Below are positions 1 through 13,900 of a stretch of 64,000 bases of DNA, piece after piece. The notes under the pieces are model-generated. The model saw only the letters and a program-made list of their open reading frames with translations. It was not told where the DNA came from and ran no database searches. The stretch's first letter is position 1; every line of letters starts with the position of its first letter. The position numbers were made by a program, and so were the translations under genes. Source of the stretch: Anagrus nilaparvatae (lineage: Eukaryota > Arthropoda > Insecta > Hymenoptera > Mymaridae); the NCBI GenBank assembly GCA_022575985.1, contig JAKSXM010000137.1:16138001-16202000 (forward strand), in the 5' to 3' direction.

Positions 1-3000
1 TGCTATTTTTTATCAATTTTTTTTTCTTTTGACGCCCTGCTAATTCAAACGTGTCGGTAAATTTTTAAAAAATGTACTTTTACTTTTCTATGCTACAAAA
101 AATCTAGCAAAAGCTCTATCTAGCAAAGACTCTATATAATTTTTTCATGGGAATGAATTGATGTAAAGTCATAAATGTTATTAAAAATGGAATATTGGTA
201 ATGGAAGTCGGTAATCCTATGTTAAAAACACAGGGATTAAAGATGATCTCAATACTTAAGTTTTCATTTTTAGCTATTCAAATTTTTCAATCAAAACAAA
301 TTCGTCACAAGTAAATTTATTGAGATTTGACTTACATTGACAAGTTTTATTCTCAATCCATTTGTACTCTGAACTAAACAGAAGAATAAATTTTTGGAAT
401 AATGAAATAATGAAAAACTCGGTTAGTGTAAACACAAACAAAGAGAGTTTCAAAAATCAATTAAATACGAAAATGAAATTATAATACAAGCTCTCACAGA
501 ACTTTGTTTTAATACCCATATCTTACAGAATTTTAATTCTTAATTTTTACTATTTATCTTTATTATTCTACGTGATCCTAAAAGCTGAATTATCCTGAAA
601 AATCCATAAATTAATTTTATTCTACCTCTCCCTTTAAATCAGACTCTTATCAATAACCTCCTTACTAACCCGGAAGTTATATAGTATTGTTGGGTATTTT
701 TGACAATTAATCGTGAATAACTCCCAACTACAATATAAAACTTAAGCTAGATTAGATTTAAAATCGACTTTTAATCTGGTTCAGAAAGGGATATAAAAAT
801 TTTATATTACCTTTATTTTATAATAATTGCATTATTATTTTATTATATTAAAATAAAATATTGTTCTAAAATACAACTTTTGAAGTTAAACTTCGTATTT
901 AACTTTATGTATGAAAATAAAAGTTAAAATTTTATTTAATTAACACTATAAAACATTATATTTTATTTATGACATTCCAATTTTATTAAAAACTATTAAT
1001 AAAGACTTTATATATATTTATATATCACCTTTTCATTTTAACCTTTCAGACTTTAATTTTATAAAGCTATAAATTAAAATAAAATTTTTAATAAGCACTT
1101 TATACATTAAATTTGACCATTTTTAATTTAATTATCTTATCTCTTTTTTTTTTAGCTTTTAACTTGTCTAAAACTTCTTTCTTTTTACCCTAATAAGCAA
1201 GAGTTAATTGTAATGGTGTGTTCTTGATTATTTTTATACTTTGAAAATTTTTTACTTGAATGTTTTAAGCTAGTATAGAAATATTTAAAAAAATTATTGG
1301 AAATTATTTTAAAAAATCAATATTTGTGATTAATTAATAACAACATGAAAAATCTTACTTAGATATAGTGCATTTAATTACCTTTACAAAATATTTACAG
1401 TGAAGTTATCAAAAATAAATTATTAAACCTGTACTGTAACTAAGGGGTGATTAACTAGTCTAAAAAACTCATTACTTTAAAATGACATCTTAAATGATTG
1501 CATTTTTTATTTGGAAAGGTCCAATTCAGGAGTATGTGGTTTGGACTTTTTCAGATAAGCTTGGGTCGGTTCAAATTTTTGATTCAGCTTGAAATTTTTT
1601 TAAAAGGGACTGAACGTACAAAGTCGATCAAAAATTTCTGTGGCTTAAAATCCGAAAAATCCAAACTAAATATCTGACTGGGAGCTCGATATTTTAGATA
1701 ACTGAACTTCCTTAGTTCAATTATTTACTTTAAATTAACTTTAGGGTTAAAATGAATATTTTCTAAAAATCTTTGGGGTTATCAAATACCATTTTATGGC
1801 ACCTTATCTCATAATTCGATCAAAAATTGAACAGAAATTTTCCTACTGTAGGAATGAAATCTTTTGAAGTTTCTTAAAAAAACCTGTTTTTGGGAAAATT
1901 AGTATCTATAAATTTTAAATAAAAAATTTTCTCACTCTCGTAGTCTAAAAAATACTCTTTTACAATAAATCTTAATTTAACCTGCAGAATTACACTATAC
2001 TGCTAATTAATACCAGAAATCACCCAAATAAAAATAGATAAATTCTTTAAATTCCTATTCACAGACTCTAATAATTTCAAAAATTCCACAATGTTAAAAC
2101 CAAACCAAAAGTATTTTATAATTCAAAAAATGATTAAAATTCTTAAATTTAAATAATATAAATTCTATCAACCATAATAAAATAAAATCCAATAAAAATA
2201 AAAAAAGAAAAAAAAAAAGGTACAAAAGATTTAATATTTAACTTTTATCTTTTAAATGCAGTATATTTATTTTAAAAAGTTTAAGAAAAAGTATTACTAA
2301 ACGTATAATACAGAATGTGAAATAGCGTGTGCTTATCAGGTACATAACACGTAACAATTTTTTTTTCGACCCTATTCTTAGCCCTGAAAAACTTTTTTTA
2401 ATCTGATATATACCATTGTATTATAAGGTTAATAAATTTTGGAAAGTGTTAAAATTAGAAAATAAGGTTATGTAAAATAAAAGTAAAAATTTTTTTATAA
2501 ATATATTGTAAATAATAGCTGTGTAATTTAATGTCATAAATCTTTGTCTAATTTTAAGTACATTAACACTAAGATAAGAATATTTTTTTAGTTGTTGAAA
2601 ATATTTGAGTTAATTTAAATAAAAATTAATTAGTATTTTATAGAAAAAATCTATATTTTAAATTATTTATATAAGTTTTTGAAGGATTTCAGCTTAGCCT
2701 ACTTTCTCTAATAGCTTTAGAGACAATTGTTTTTGGCGTGACTTCAATTTATTTATATATATACGTACTGACAATTTAACTAACATTTTCAGTGTATATT
2801 TTCAATTTCATATTTACAGTTAATATTATCGAATTTCTATAAATTTAGTTATAATTATTTTACTTTTCTTTTGTTTTTTATGTGTTAATTAAAAAGTTTT
2901 TTTTGCTTCTGTTTTTTAATAAAATTTTTATGTTTTCTTGTTATTTTTCAGTTATTAAAATGTTTTATTTTTAATTAGTTGTTTTAGTATTATTATATAA

Positions 3001-4014
3001 AAAATTAACAAAATTTTTGTGCTTGTATATAAAACTAGTTCTATGGGAAAATTCTTGTACTTTTCAGTAGTAATTAATTTTTCATTATTTAATATTTCTC
3101 TCATCTTATAATTTTAGTTTATCTGTATTAGACTGGTAAAAATTTTTAAAAAAGTTTTTTTAATTCTTGTTTATAAAATTTAATTTAGACTCTGAACATT
3201 GCCCAAAAGATAAATTATTAAATTGCGGTATTATGGAAAATCATGTTCACTTATTTACTAGCTTGGTACTTAATACCTAGACAGGGTTTCTTCAAAATAT
3301 TATGTCATACCTAAGCTACATGGTTTTATTAAAATCTGGCTGTTATTAAAACAAGAAAATTATTTTTTTAATAACATTTTATTCTCATAATCAACAACTT
3401 TTTTAAAATAATTGCCAGGCTAATATAGATATTAAAAATATAGAATAATTTTATTAAATTTTAGATATTTAGAGAACACAATTAATTAGAATAAGAAAAA
3501 AAAAACTAAATTAATGTTTTATTAAAATTAAAAAAAAAAATACTGAGATAGTTAGTTAGAATATATCTAGTTAAAAGAAAGAAATTTATTAGCAGAATGA
3601 ATTTTTTTTAAAAGAATGATCACAAAAAAAAATGTAGATGTGCTATTTAGATTATTAGAAAAAAAAAAACGTTTTTTTACGTTTGTATGGATATACTTTT
3701 TAATTTATAAAAACAAATTACTTTTTTTTTTGGTGTAATGAAAGCCAACACGTTAATTTTAATTTTAGTTATAATTTTTCAAGAAAAAAACAAATTATTT
3801 TAATTTTTTTTTTCATGGATAGTAACTCATGCGCTCTTTTAAAATAATTTAAAGTTTTGTAAAAAATATTTAATGCAAGCATTATGAGCAAAATTTCCAG
3901 AATTATTACTTTTTGCTATTACAAAATCATCAAAAAATTTTTTCTGGTCAGCAGTCAGAAAGCACGTATTTAATAAAGCACAAAATTTTGAAGCATATGG
4001 GCTGAATCTAGACA

Positions 4015-4310
4015 CTTAAAGTGCGAATACATAAAAAATACGTATTTTTGGGGTTAGTTTTTCTAATTTAAGGGTGAAGCCTTAATTAAAAAAAAAAATC
4101 CCTTAAATACGTGATCAACGACCCAAGAAACTTTTACTAGACCCGTGTTTGGGGATAGATTTGGCTAATTTAAGGGTGAAGCCCCGATTTTTTTACGAAA
4201 TAGGCCCTCTTGTGAAGCCGTGTTTCTTTTAAAAAACAATCCAAAATTCGTGATTAGCGACTCAAAAACCTATGTTAGACAAAATCTAATAAATCTAAAC
4301 CCATAAGCTA
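4015..4310. repeat. Dispersed repeat, two direct sub-units
   Basis: Two direct sub-units lie at about 4,038-4,130 and 4,143-4,275. Each has a TTTGGGG start, then CTAATTTAAGGGTGAAGCC, then a CGACYCAARAAC block. The same blocks occur in the 6,981-7,158 inverted-repeat element and, diverged, in the 23.7-24.0 kb repeat, so these belong to one dispersed family. The ends of this copy are not clear and nothing in it looks coding. Confidence 0.5.
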
Positions 4311-6980
4311 TCTATTCCAGTTCTGAAAATGACCCTAATAAACTTGTTTTGTGTTAACTGAAATATAAATGCAACCAAAGGAAATTTAATGCTTGGTCAG
4401 CCAAAAAAATAATTATTGATTTTTTAATGCCATAAAAAAAGTAATATGGGGAATTTGTTCATTCGGTTGCACTTTGACACTTTATACACTTTATTTTTTC
4501 GCACTGCTGAAATTCTTTTTGTTTGGAATGCTTTGAAAGAGCGTTGAGTTGAACTCCTTAAGTTTTTTTTTGTTTTTAAGAAAAATTCAATTTTATCTTG
4601 CCAAAAGTTTCCTTTAAAACTAAGCATATGAAAAAAGTTTTATCAGAAATACATCTTAATGTATATTCGAAACATTTCTATGATAAATTTTTATTTTTTT
4701 TATCTGCAGAAATATTTGTATAGATTTTTAAATTATACTTTTTGATTGTACTTAATAGATGTTTAATTAAAAAGTCATTTTCTCTCTAAACATCTATTTA
4801 TTATAGAAATCGAAATATCAAAGAACCCTAAGGCATTTAAAACTTTATTAATGAAAGATATGACCTATTAAAATCTTGTTCTGATCTTCGAGTTCATTTC
4901 AAACTGGAGAATTTGTTTGCCTTTTGACGTAACAAAATGTTTATTCTAAATAAACAAGAATAACCAACATTTTCCATAAGCTTAATAAATTTTCCCAAAA
5001 AGCTTTTTCAGTTAATTAAATTAAAATATCCTTGCCCGTTTTATAATCCTTATAGCTTTTAAAAGAAAACCAAAATTAAAAAAATGATATTGACCTTTTG
5101 AATTTTCAACATATGAAATAATAAAATTGTAAATCTTTATAAATTCATATGACCAAGTGATTCCAAATAGAATTAATCAAGTAAAAACGTTTCTAATAAT
5201 CCTTAACTATTTGTACTTAAAGCTTCTTAACTCATTCCCTTTCCTTATAAACGCTATTCAATGTAGGTGAAAATAAGGAAGACCCTTCTCTCTGAATGAT
5301 AAGATACTAGGATAACCTTAGAGAACTGTAGTACACATGCTCAGCAAACACGATAAGATATTTCTTGCACATTCTAGGAAAAGATGTTTCTTGCTGTATA
5401 ACACTCGAAGAACATTAATTGAAAATTTATAAATGCATGCAATATTTTTGACAAACGACAAATTTTTAACATTTTTCAATAAATTCTTATCATACAAATT
5501 TTAATTGTACTCCAATATTCAAATTAAAAACTTTATCGGTACTGAAAATATAAATGAATAGTTCAAAAATTCTTTTCATTTTCAAATACAAAAAAAGATA
5601 TTCCTTACTGCTTAAAATGTGTTTCTGATAAAAATTTTTATAAATTTCATATTTTTGGCTAGAAATTAAACTCATATCTTAAATACTTTTTTTTAAAAAT
5701 AAATTCTGATACTTAAATACTGAAGTGTTGAAAAAAAACGCATAACAATTTAGAATTAATTTTCGTACAAAATATTTTGTAATTTTAAATATAAAATAAA
5801 AATAGTAAAAAAAAACTTAAAACAAATAGGTATCAGTAAATAACATTGCCAAAACAAGCAAAATAATAAGCGTAACATTTTGTTGACTTAATACAGTTAG
5901 CATACTAAATTTGTATACAATTTTATCATAGTCAAACAAAGTGGTTTGTATAAATATATGTTCTGGCAACATTTAAATTAAATTAAACAATTAATATTAA
6001 TAAGCTTTTCTAAAATAGGACAAAAAAAATTTTGTCTTTTAAAATTCTCTGCAGTTATAAATTTTATATTCTTTATTTCATTTTAAAATTAAAATGCTTT
6101 TTACTCGTGAATTAATTGAGAGTACTTCTGTGAAATATTTATTAGGGATAGTTGCTATTTTCTTATTTTTATGCAAAAGTCAGTTAAGTTAACAAAGAGG
6201 TTCAGGCTCCTTGAATTTTATTTTATATATTTATTTTATATTATTATATAATAGGGTTGTATAATCTATAATGCTATCGAGATTTTTAGATATTCTTAAA
6301 ATATATAAAAAATATTCGACATGGATTTTTTTATTTTTTATAAAAATCAAAAATGACGGAGTAATTACTAATTAAAATAGCTAAAACGAAGTTTGTAGTG
6401 GGGAAACCGTGACGAAACAGTCCATTAACAGGGACATTAGGGAATCTGAATTGTGAAGTCACGCGTAATTTATTTAACTCTTTATTTTATCGGTTAAAAA
6501 TTAATTGTTTTTTATAAACTACAAAACCCACCAAATAGAATTTCAATTTTTTTTTCATGCTACAGCCCTATGAACATGATTTTTTATAGCATACATAAGA
6601 CTTTAATTGAATGTTTCATCTAACTAATTTTTGCAGAAGACCTATAAAACGCTAAGAATTTAAGGAACGTAAAGTTTGCATAATACTTAACGAGAATTTC
6701 ATTCTGCAAAACTTAATGATGTAATAAAATAAGACAATTTTTCTATAAATTGTATTTTTATTTCTTTTTTTTATGACGATTATACAAACAAAGACGAATT
6801 TTTTATATTAATTTTCAAGTTTTATGAAACTTGCGCAAGCTATTTTCCTATTTAAACGGCGTTGTTATGCATTAGAGGGGCTAAGAATATCATTTTATCA
6901 TGAAATTGAAATAAACAAGAATTTATATGACTATTTGGGGTATGAAGTTTTTACTCTAATCTCACTAAGATCCCTTATTA

Positions 6981-7158
6981 CTCCAGTCAAAATACGGGGG
7001 GATATACTTACGTTACGTTTTTGCAAATTTAAGGGTAAAGCCCCATTTTCTTAGCCAATTGACCCCGATTTTTGTGTTCAGCGACCCAAAAAATCTCTAC
7101 TAGAACAAATCTCGTATTCGCAACCGTAAGTCCACCCAAACCCGTATTTTGACTGGAG
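6981..7158. mobile_element. Small TIR element (MITE-like), TA-flanked
   Basis: Terminal inverted repeats CTCCAGTCAAAATACGGG (6,981-6,998) and its complement (7,141-7,158) are each flanked by TA, the target site expected for Tc1/mariner-type insertion. The interior is non-coding and shares the TTTAAGGGTAAAGCCCC and CGACCCAAAAAA blocks with the 4.0-4.3 kb repeat. Two short open frames that overlap here are products of the repeat and are not genes. Confidence 0.65.
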
Positions 7159-7993
7159 TATATACTGAGCCAGTGGTAGTTGTATGAATTAATTAAATTT
7201 TTCGTAAATAATATCTGAACCATACGAGGAAAGTTCTCTACGACTACTCATTGGACTACGTATTTTTTTTTCTAATTAGCCATATTTATAATAATGAAAA
7301 AGCATTACACTTTTGAGAAATAAAAAATATTCTTCGACATCAAAGTAATTGTTAAATTAAATTTTGATACCAAAATTTCTGTAAAATTGAAATTCCTTAT
7401 TCTTAAATTTTTATTAATTGGTTCCTCATTACTTATTTATCAAATATTTTAAACACTTTAATTTTATCCGTAGGTAGATTAGGAAATTAAAAAAAAAATA
7501 GAAATCACTTTTAATAAAAACCTAATGATATGCAGCAAGTGCAGTATAATTTAAATTGAAACGTGACCAAAACTACTATTTATTTTCATTAAAAAAAAAA
7601 AAAAGAAAATTCTTGTAAACATGTGCATAAAAAGTTGTTAAAAAATTTAATATAATTCCACTTTAAAACGTATACAAGTATGAAGTTGTTGCTTAATCAA
7701 GAATTTACTACTGATGAGCCTCACATGAATATTTTATAAATGTAAAAAAAATTGTTTTATTATATTATAGTAAAAAATTAATTCTAAATTGTTATGAAAA
7801 ATATGTTATTTGTCTAAATAGGTGAATTAGATATTGGAATTGATTAATGAATAGAATAGAATAGATAATGATGCATTAAAAAAATAGCATTTTAAATGAA
7901 AGCAATGAATAATATTTGCATGAATTAATAGAAAATATAAACAAAAATCTTGAATACTATGAATTAATTTTATGAAATTTTCTTTTTTTACAG

Positions 7994-10900
7994 TCATGGC
8001 GAAGATCTCATCGTTACACCATTTGCACAAATTTTAGCATCTCTTCGTTCGATTAGAAATAATTTCTTATCACTGACAAATGTACCAACGAATAAGTAAG
8101 TAAAAAAATAAAAATAAAAAAAAATTTATTTAACTGTAAAATGTTTAATGTCTTTATTTATTATTTATTGACATAGATCTCGGAGGAGTAGCGGTGCTCA
8201 AGGGAGCAGTACGCCACAGCCACGGATCGTTACCCCCGGAGGTAAGCATTTATTATTATTATTATTAATATAAAATGAAATATAAATAAAAAATTACGAA
8301 TATAAATTTAAATAATTTTAGATGAATCGTATATGAAATTAGCCTTAGAAACAATGGAAGAACTTGATTGGTGTTTAGATCAATTAGAAACTATACAAAC
8401 TCATCGATCTGTTTCTGATATGGCAACACTCAAGGTAAATACGCAAAATTATAAATAAATACGATTTTACATATTGATGGTCTGTTTCAATTGTGTTCTA
8501 AGTCAAATAATCGCAATTTTCGAGAATGGAATTATTAAATAATCGAATTTTTTTGAATTTGATTACTTTCTATTATTCGTAACAGCTACTTACCAAAAAA
8601 TACTATTTGTTTGCTGAAAATTTGGATTTAAATTAATTCAGTTTTGAAAAAATTAGTTTTTAGGTCTTAAAAGTAAAGAAATAGTTTAAAAATAGATTAT
8701 TTTATGAAAATTTAAATTTAAATAAGGCATTGCAAACCTCGATTAAGGAGGATTAAGGGCTCCAGAAAGGAAAATAATTAAAATTTATTCAGTTATAAAA
8801 CGAGGTAGCAAAATTTTACATAACTTTATGCTAGTCCTTTATCGAAATAGACCTTCTATAAGAGGTGTTCCATCCCAACTGGGCCTAAGTTGAACTGAAA
8901 GGTCACAGAAATTGGACCAAACTCTTTCCCGAAAATACAACTAAAATAAGTACTTTCAACAAATTTTAACTTTCTAGTTTCTAGGTCAAATTATTGATTT
9001 TTGGCAGCCCTTTTTGTATTTTGGTCTACTTTGGTAAATTGACTCAAAATATTTTTATTTTTGCTTTCAAATGCGAAATTGGATCCGAAAATTGAATTAG
9101 AAGTAAAAATACTCACGGAATCCTGTTGTAATTGGACCTCTAGGCCACAACAGGTCCCCAAAAACCTAAAAACTGTAAAACAATGTTTTTGGGCCCTTAG
9201 GACCCCTTTAAGACCCTAAAATATAATTTTTATTTTTACGGAAATTAGTTATTTGACAATGAAAACAATATAGTATCCTTAAATTTTTTTGGTAACCTTG
9301 GTTGGGTTACAGATTTTGAGTCAATTAACCAAACTAGGCCAAAAACACCAAAATGGCTGCCAAAACTCAAAGATTTAACCTAGAAATCTGAAATTGGCTA
9401 AGATTACTTATTTTTAGTTGTGCTTTCGGAAAAAAATAGCTTGGACCGATTTCTGTGACCCTTCAGTTCATCTTAGGCCCAAACAGGATGGAATCCCTCA
9501 TATATATCAGAATAAATTTATTGTTAAAAAATGCTTTTAAAAATTTATCCCGTCATATCAATAATTCATGAAAAAATTTATTATTAACTACTATAGCAGG
9601 TAGTTAGCGAGTTTTTAATGAAAGTAGTAAATAATATTATAAAATTTATATTACAAGTATTACACACATTTAATTTTAAATTGTAATTAATAGTCTTTGA
9701 GTACATAAATTTAAATATAACAATAATAAACAGTATATAATAATAAATTTTCATTAATAAAATAGGTAAATATGTAATAAAAATTTAAATTATATTTTTT
9801 ATTACATATTAAAAGAAAATAAAAAGAAAAGTTTATAACTTAGAATTCAATTTTCTTGTAACTGGAGAATTTGAAAAAAAGAATTTTTTATTTTTTGCAA
9901 GTAAATTTCAAGAAAAAGAGTTAAAAAGTTTTTTATCATGAAAAATAAAAAAAAAATTCTTGATTTTTTCTTACACATTTGATGTACTTTTCAATGTAAA
10001 AAAAAAATGTTTTTTAAAGTCGATTTTCCATATATTTATATAAAATGAAGAACTAGTAATTCAGGTAATAAATATATAAATAACGACTTCTTTTATAATA
10101 CGAATATAACTGAATTTTTTTTTTTTTTTAAATAAAATACGTGATACATTATTATTATTATTATTATGTGTGAAAGAAAAATAAAATAAAAAAAAAGTGC
10201 ATATCATATGAAGGTAAAAAAAAGTTGAAAAAGAGCTTATTCTTGTGAATAACAGCTGAGCCTTTGGATACATTTTCTTATATGATTTTCTTTTTTTTTT
10301 TTTTTTAAATCCAGTTTAAAAAAATTTTTTACATAAAATATGTCTCTAAATACATCCTTTTTTTTTTAAGAATAAAAATCTTATATTTTATGACTTATAA
10401 TATTTTTTTTTTATTGAATTTTTTAAACATATTTTTATTAAAACAATAAAAAAATATTAAAAATATGTTTTTAGTGAATGAAAATTCTATTTTACTAACT
10501 ATGAAAAAAATTTTCATTTATATTTTATTATGGAAGAAAATTGTATTTTTAATATATGGGGTGTTCCTGGTAATCTTGAGGAAGCAATTTTTTTTTTAAT
10601 TTTGAACCATTTTTAATATTGCGTGTACTAAAAATTGAAAACGTTCATGGAATCCGAAAACACTTCTTAAGATTTCGCTTAGACTTACTAGGGGAGATCA
10701 CTACCTTTGGGAGACCGAATTACAAATTATAGTTATGGATTACTTGAATATGTTAAAAAAACATCCCTGATATCCTCTGTTTATTCCAATAGATCATCTG
10801 GGCTTAGAATCATAATTCTCAGTGTTATTAAATAGGGTTTTTGGGTAATTTTCAATATAACACTGCAACCTCGCAAATTAACTAAAATACTTCTGATTAG

Positions 10901-13900
10901 TCTCATTTTGTTAGTTCAAGTATCCAATTTTAAGCCCCGTAAACCAAAATCTTTTATAGCTAATTCATCGCTACAGCCAATTGACCGGATGGCTATTTGT
11001 GACCAAATATGAACAACTTTTAAATTAATCCTAAAATTGTAAATTTTGACGAAAATGCATTTTATAGGTCTCCAAAACTTTTTACAAGCTTTATAAAAAT
11101 TTTTTACGCACTGATTTTATTTTAAAATTTTCTAAGATAACGGTTTTCAAAGATAATGAGAAAAATTAACTTTTCTTAAAAATCCTAAATTTGTACTTTG
11201 ATTTTAAATTATAATATCTGGCAAACAAATAATTGAAAAGGGACGAGTAAAGAGTTTTTGAAAACTTGGTGCTTATATAAAATTTTTGAGGTCCATAAAA
11301 TCCTATTTTGTCAAAAATTAAAATTTTCGCAGCAGTTTGAAAATTGGTCATTTTTAGCCAAAAATGGCCATTTGAGCGTACCAGAACGACAAGGGCGTAT
11401 AGATTTTTAAGTAAAGAAAGTCGGAACGGTTAGGCATAGAGGAATTAACGAAAAACAGATAGGTGTGTGCATAAAAACTGGTAGATTTAAATGCCCTGTA
11501 AAGAAAAAATTTAAACACATTTTATTTTAACAGGGGCCCAATACATAAAAGAACCTGTCTAGAAAGTAAATATTAATCCGAACCTGAACGGAGCGTTCTC
11601 GTTCTCTTCTACTTCTCATTCGTAAAAATCTATACGCCCTTGTCGTTCTGGTACGCTCATTTGATTAATTGGCTACAGGCATGAGAAAATCAACCATGAA
11701 AAATTGCGGTTTACGGTTTGAAAGTTAATACTTGCACCAAAAAAATAAGAACTGAGACTAAAGAAACGAGACTTTCAAAAGTGTTTTGGTAAACTTGCGA
11801 GGTTATATTGAAAATTACCAAAAAACCCTATTAATAAAATTGAGCCCAAGGTTTCCAAGCCCAGAAGGCCCATTGGAATCGTAGGGTATCGGGAGTGTTT
11901 TTTCATATCATATTAAAAATCCATCTTTGAAGGATTTGTTTTTTAGGTGACTAATTACGAATTCCGGGGATAATTAGGAACAATAAGTAACACAAAGCAG
12001 CTAAAACTTACAAAATCTCTAAATTTGTAAAAGTACCCCTTTATAACAAAGACACTTACTTTCTAATTAGATTTTTTCTACCATATGGTTTTTAGGTCAC
12101 AGACTACTAGAGTGTTGTACTAATGAATAATTAATTATAAACTCGAATTAATTAAAATTCATTAAAAATCACAAGAATCTTCTCAATAAAACATTAAAAA
12201 CTTTTTAGTTTCATACAAATCATATAAAATTTAACTTTTTGTCTTAAATTGTAATTAAAATTCAATTTATTAAATAAAACAACATTTTTATTAAGAATCA
12301 TAAATTCACTCTGATTATATTTTCATTACATTATTGTAGAATATCTAAAGAAAAGAAAATGAAGATTTTTAAGAATCGTAAATCTTCATAAAATTAATGG
12401 AAAAGTTTTTCGACCCTTTTTTTCTTTAAAGATTAATTATATTAAAAGTAAGATAGAAACATACTTTATAGAGGAAATTCAACATAAATTTAACAAGTAA
12501 TTTTTCAATCACATTGAAATTGTAATTTAAAAATTATTGAAAATTATTACTTTTTTTATTGTTTTAAGAACTTTTTTTTAACGATTAAAAAAAGTATAAA
12601 AAATAATTGATTTATTACAATTTTTTAATTTAATGTTGTATAACAAAAGATGTCATAAGAAATTTTTCCCCAATATTCCAGACAAATTTTGAAGGTGGAA
12701 GGGAGTTGTTTTTGGCAACCAAGATAAAAAAGAATAACAAGGAGTTTTTTGGGTCAATAACTCCGAAAACCAAGATTTAATTCGTGAAAAATTTGTTTGA
12801 TACTCTTAAATTAGGGAAAAGTACCACTTCTTATAATCTACGAATTTGGCGAACGCCCTTAAATTTTGATAAATAATTCTTCTTAGAGTTGAATTATGGG
12901 TATTTTTTAACAATATTTACAAATTCTGGCAGGATTTAGTTTCCAACATGCCTTATGGCTCATGAATTTTTGGATCATATCGTTAAAATTTATCTAATAG
13001 CATTAAATTAAAAAAACCCTCCTTTTAAGTGGTAATATTTCAACATTTGCAAATTATAGTAGAATTTGGTCTTTTATCTATGTTTTAAGATGCTAATAAG
13101 GAATTCAGGGGTTCTGAAAAACTCAAAATTTGTTTAAAACGACCTAAAATAAATATAATAGGCCAATTTTGGCTATAATTTATGAATACTGAAAAATTAT
13201 AATTCAGAAGGGGGATGAAGGAAGGATGATGGAAAGGTGATAAAAGGGGGAATATTTAATATTAATTTAAGGGTATTTTAATACACCTATTGTAAGTAAA
13301 TATGTTCCATGCATTTTGGTCGTGTTTACACAAGCCGATTTTAAGTTGTTTTTATGACTTTTCTTTAGTTTAACTATTTACAAGTTCTTACATACAGATT
13401 TCAACCTTAGAAATTTAAGTTAAAATTGTTTCTATTTTATAAAAACAAAAGAAAGTTCGTACAACATAATACCACGTAATCTAGTAACCTGTGATATAAA
13501 AAATGATGTAATAAAATAAAAAACAGCAGGTTTTATTAACTTTTAACTTAATTGTATCTAAAAGAATAATTTTAATATCCTCGTGCTCTTCAAAAATTTA
13601 ATTTTTTTTTTACCCTCTAACATACTTATTTTTTATAAGCTAACATTATCATCTTATTTTTATTCTAAATTTAAGTAGTGTTAATCTCTTTAAGTATACT
13701 TTTAAATTTATTATTTAAAACTTTTTTCTCGTTTAATATAAACTTGGTTAGCTCTTCTCTATTAAAAATTAACTTTAAATTTTATTTAAATAAACACGAA
13801 AATTTTAAAACTATTATATTTTATTTAATGTCATTTTCAGAAATATAACTACTGAAACTTCTTAAAAAAAAGTTTATCTTCTTTAATGAAACTAAATTAT

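Larger units (their letters stand above)
1..7993. other. Non-coding sequence upstream of first visible dunce exon
   Basis: This stretch ends in a polypyrimidine/CAG acceptor at 7,991-7,993, so at least its right part is a dunce intron. It is very A/T rich, with many homopolymer runs. Short open frames exist but none shows family motifs, plausible splice partners or a recognisable protein. I looked for the dunce exon that should precede UCR1 (with the PKA-type RRES site) and did not see it. The only structure I can support is two copies of a dispersed repeat, listed separately. Confidence 0.6.
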
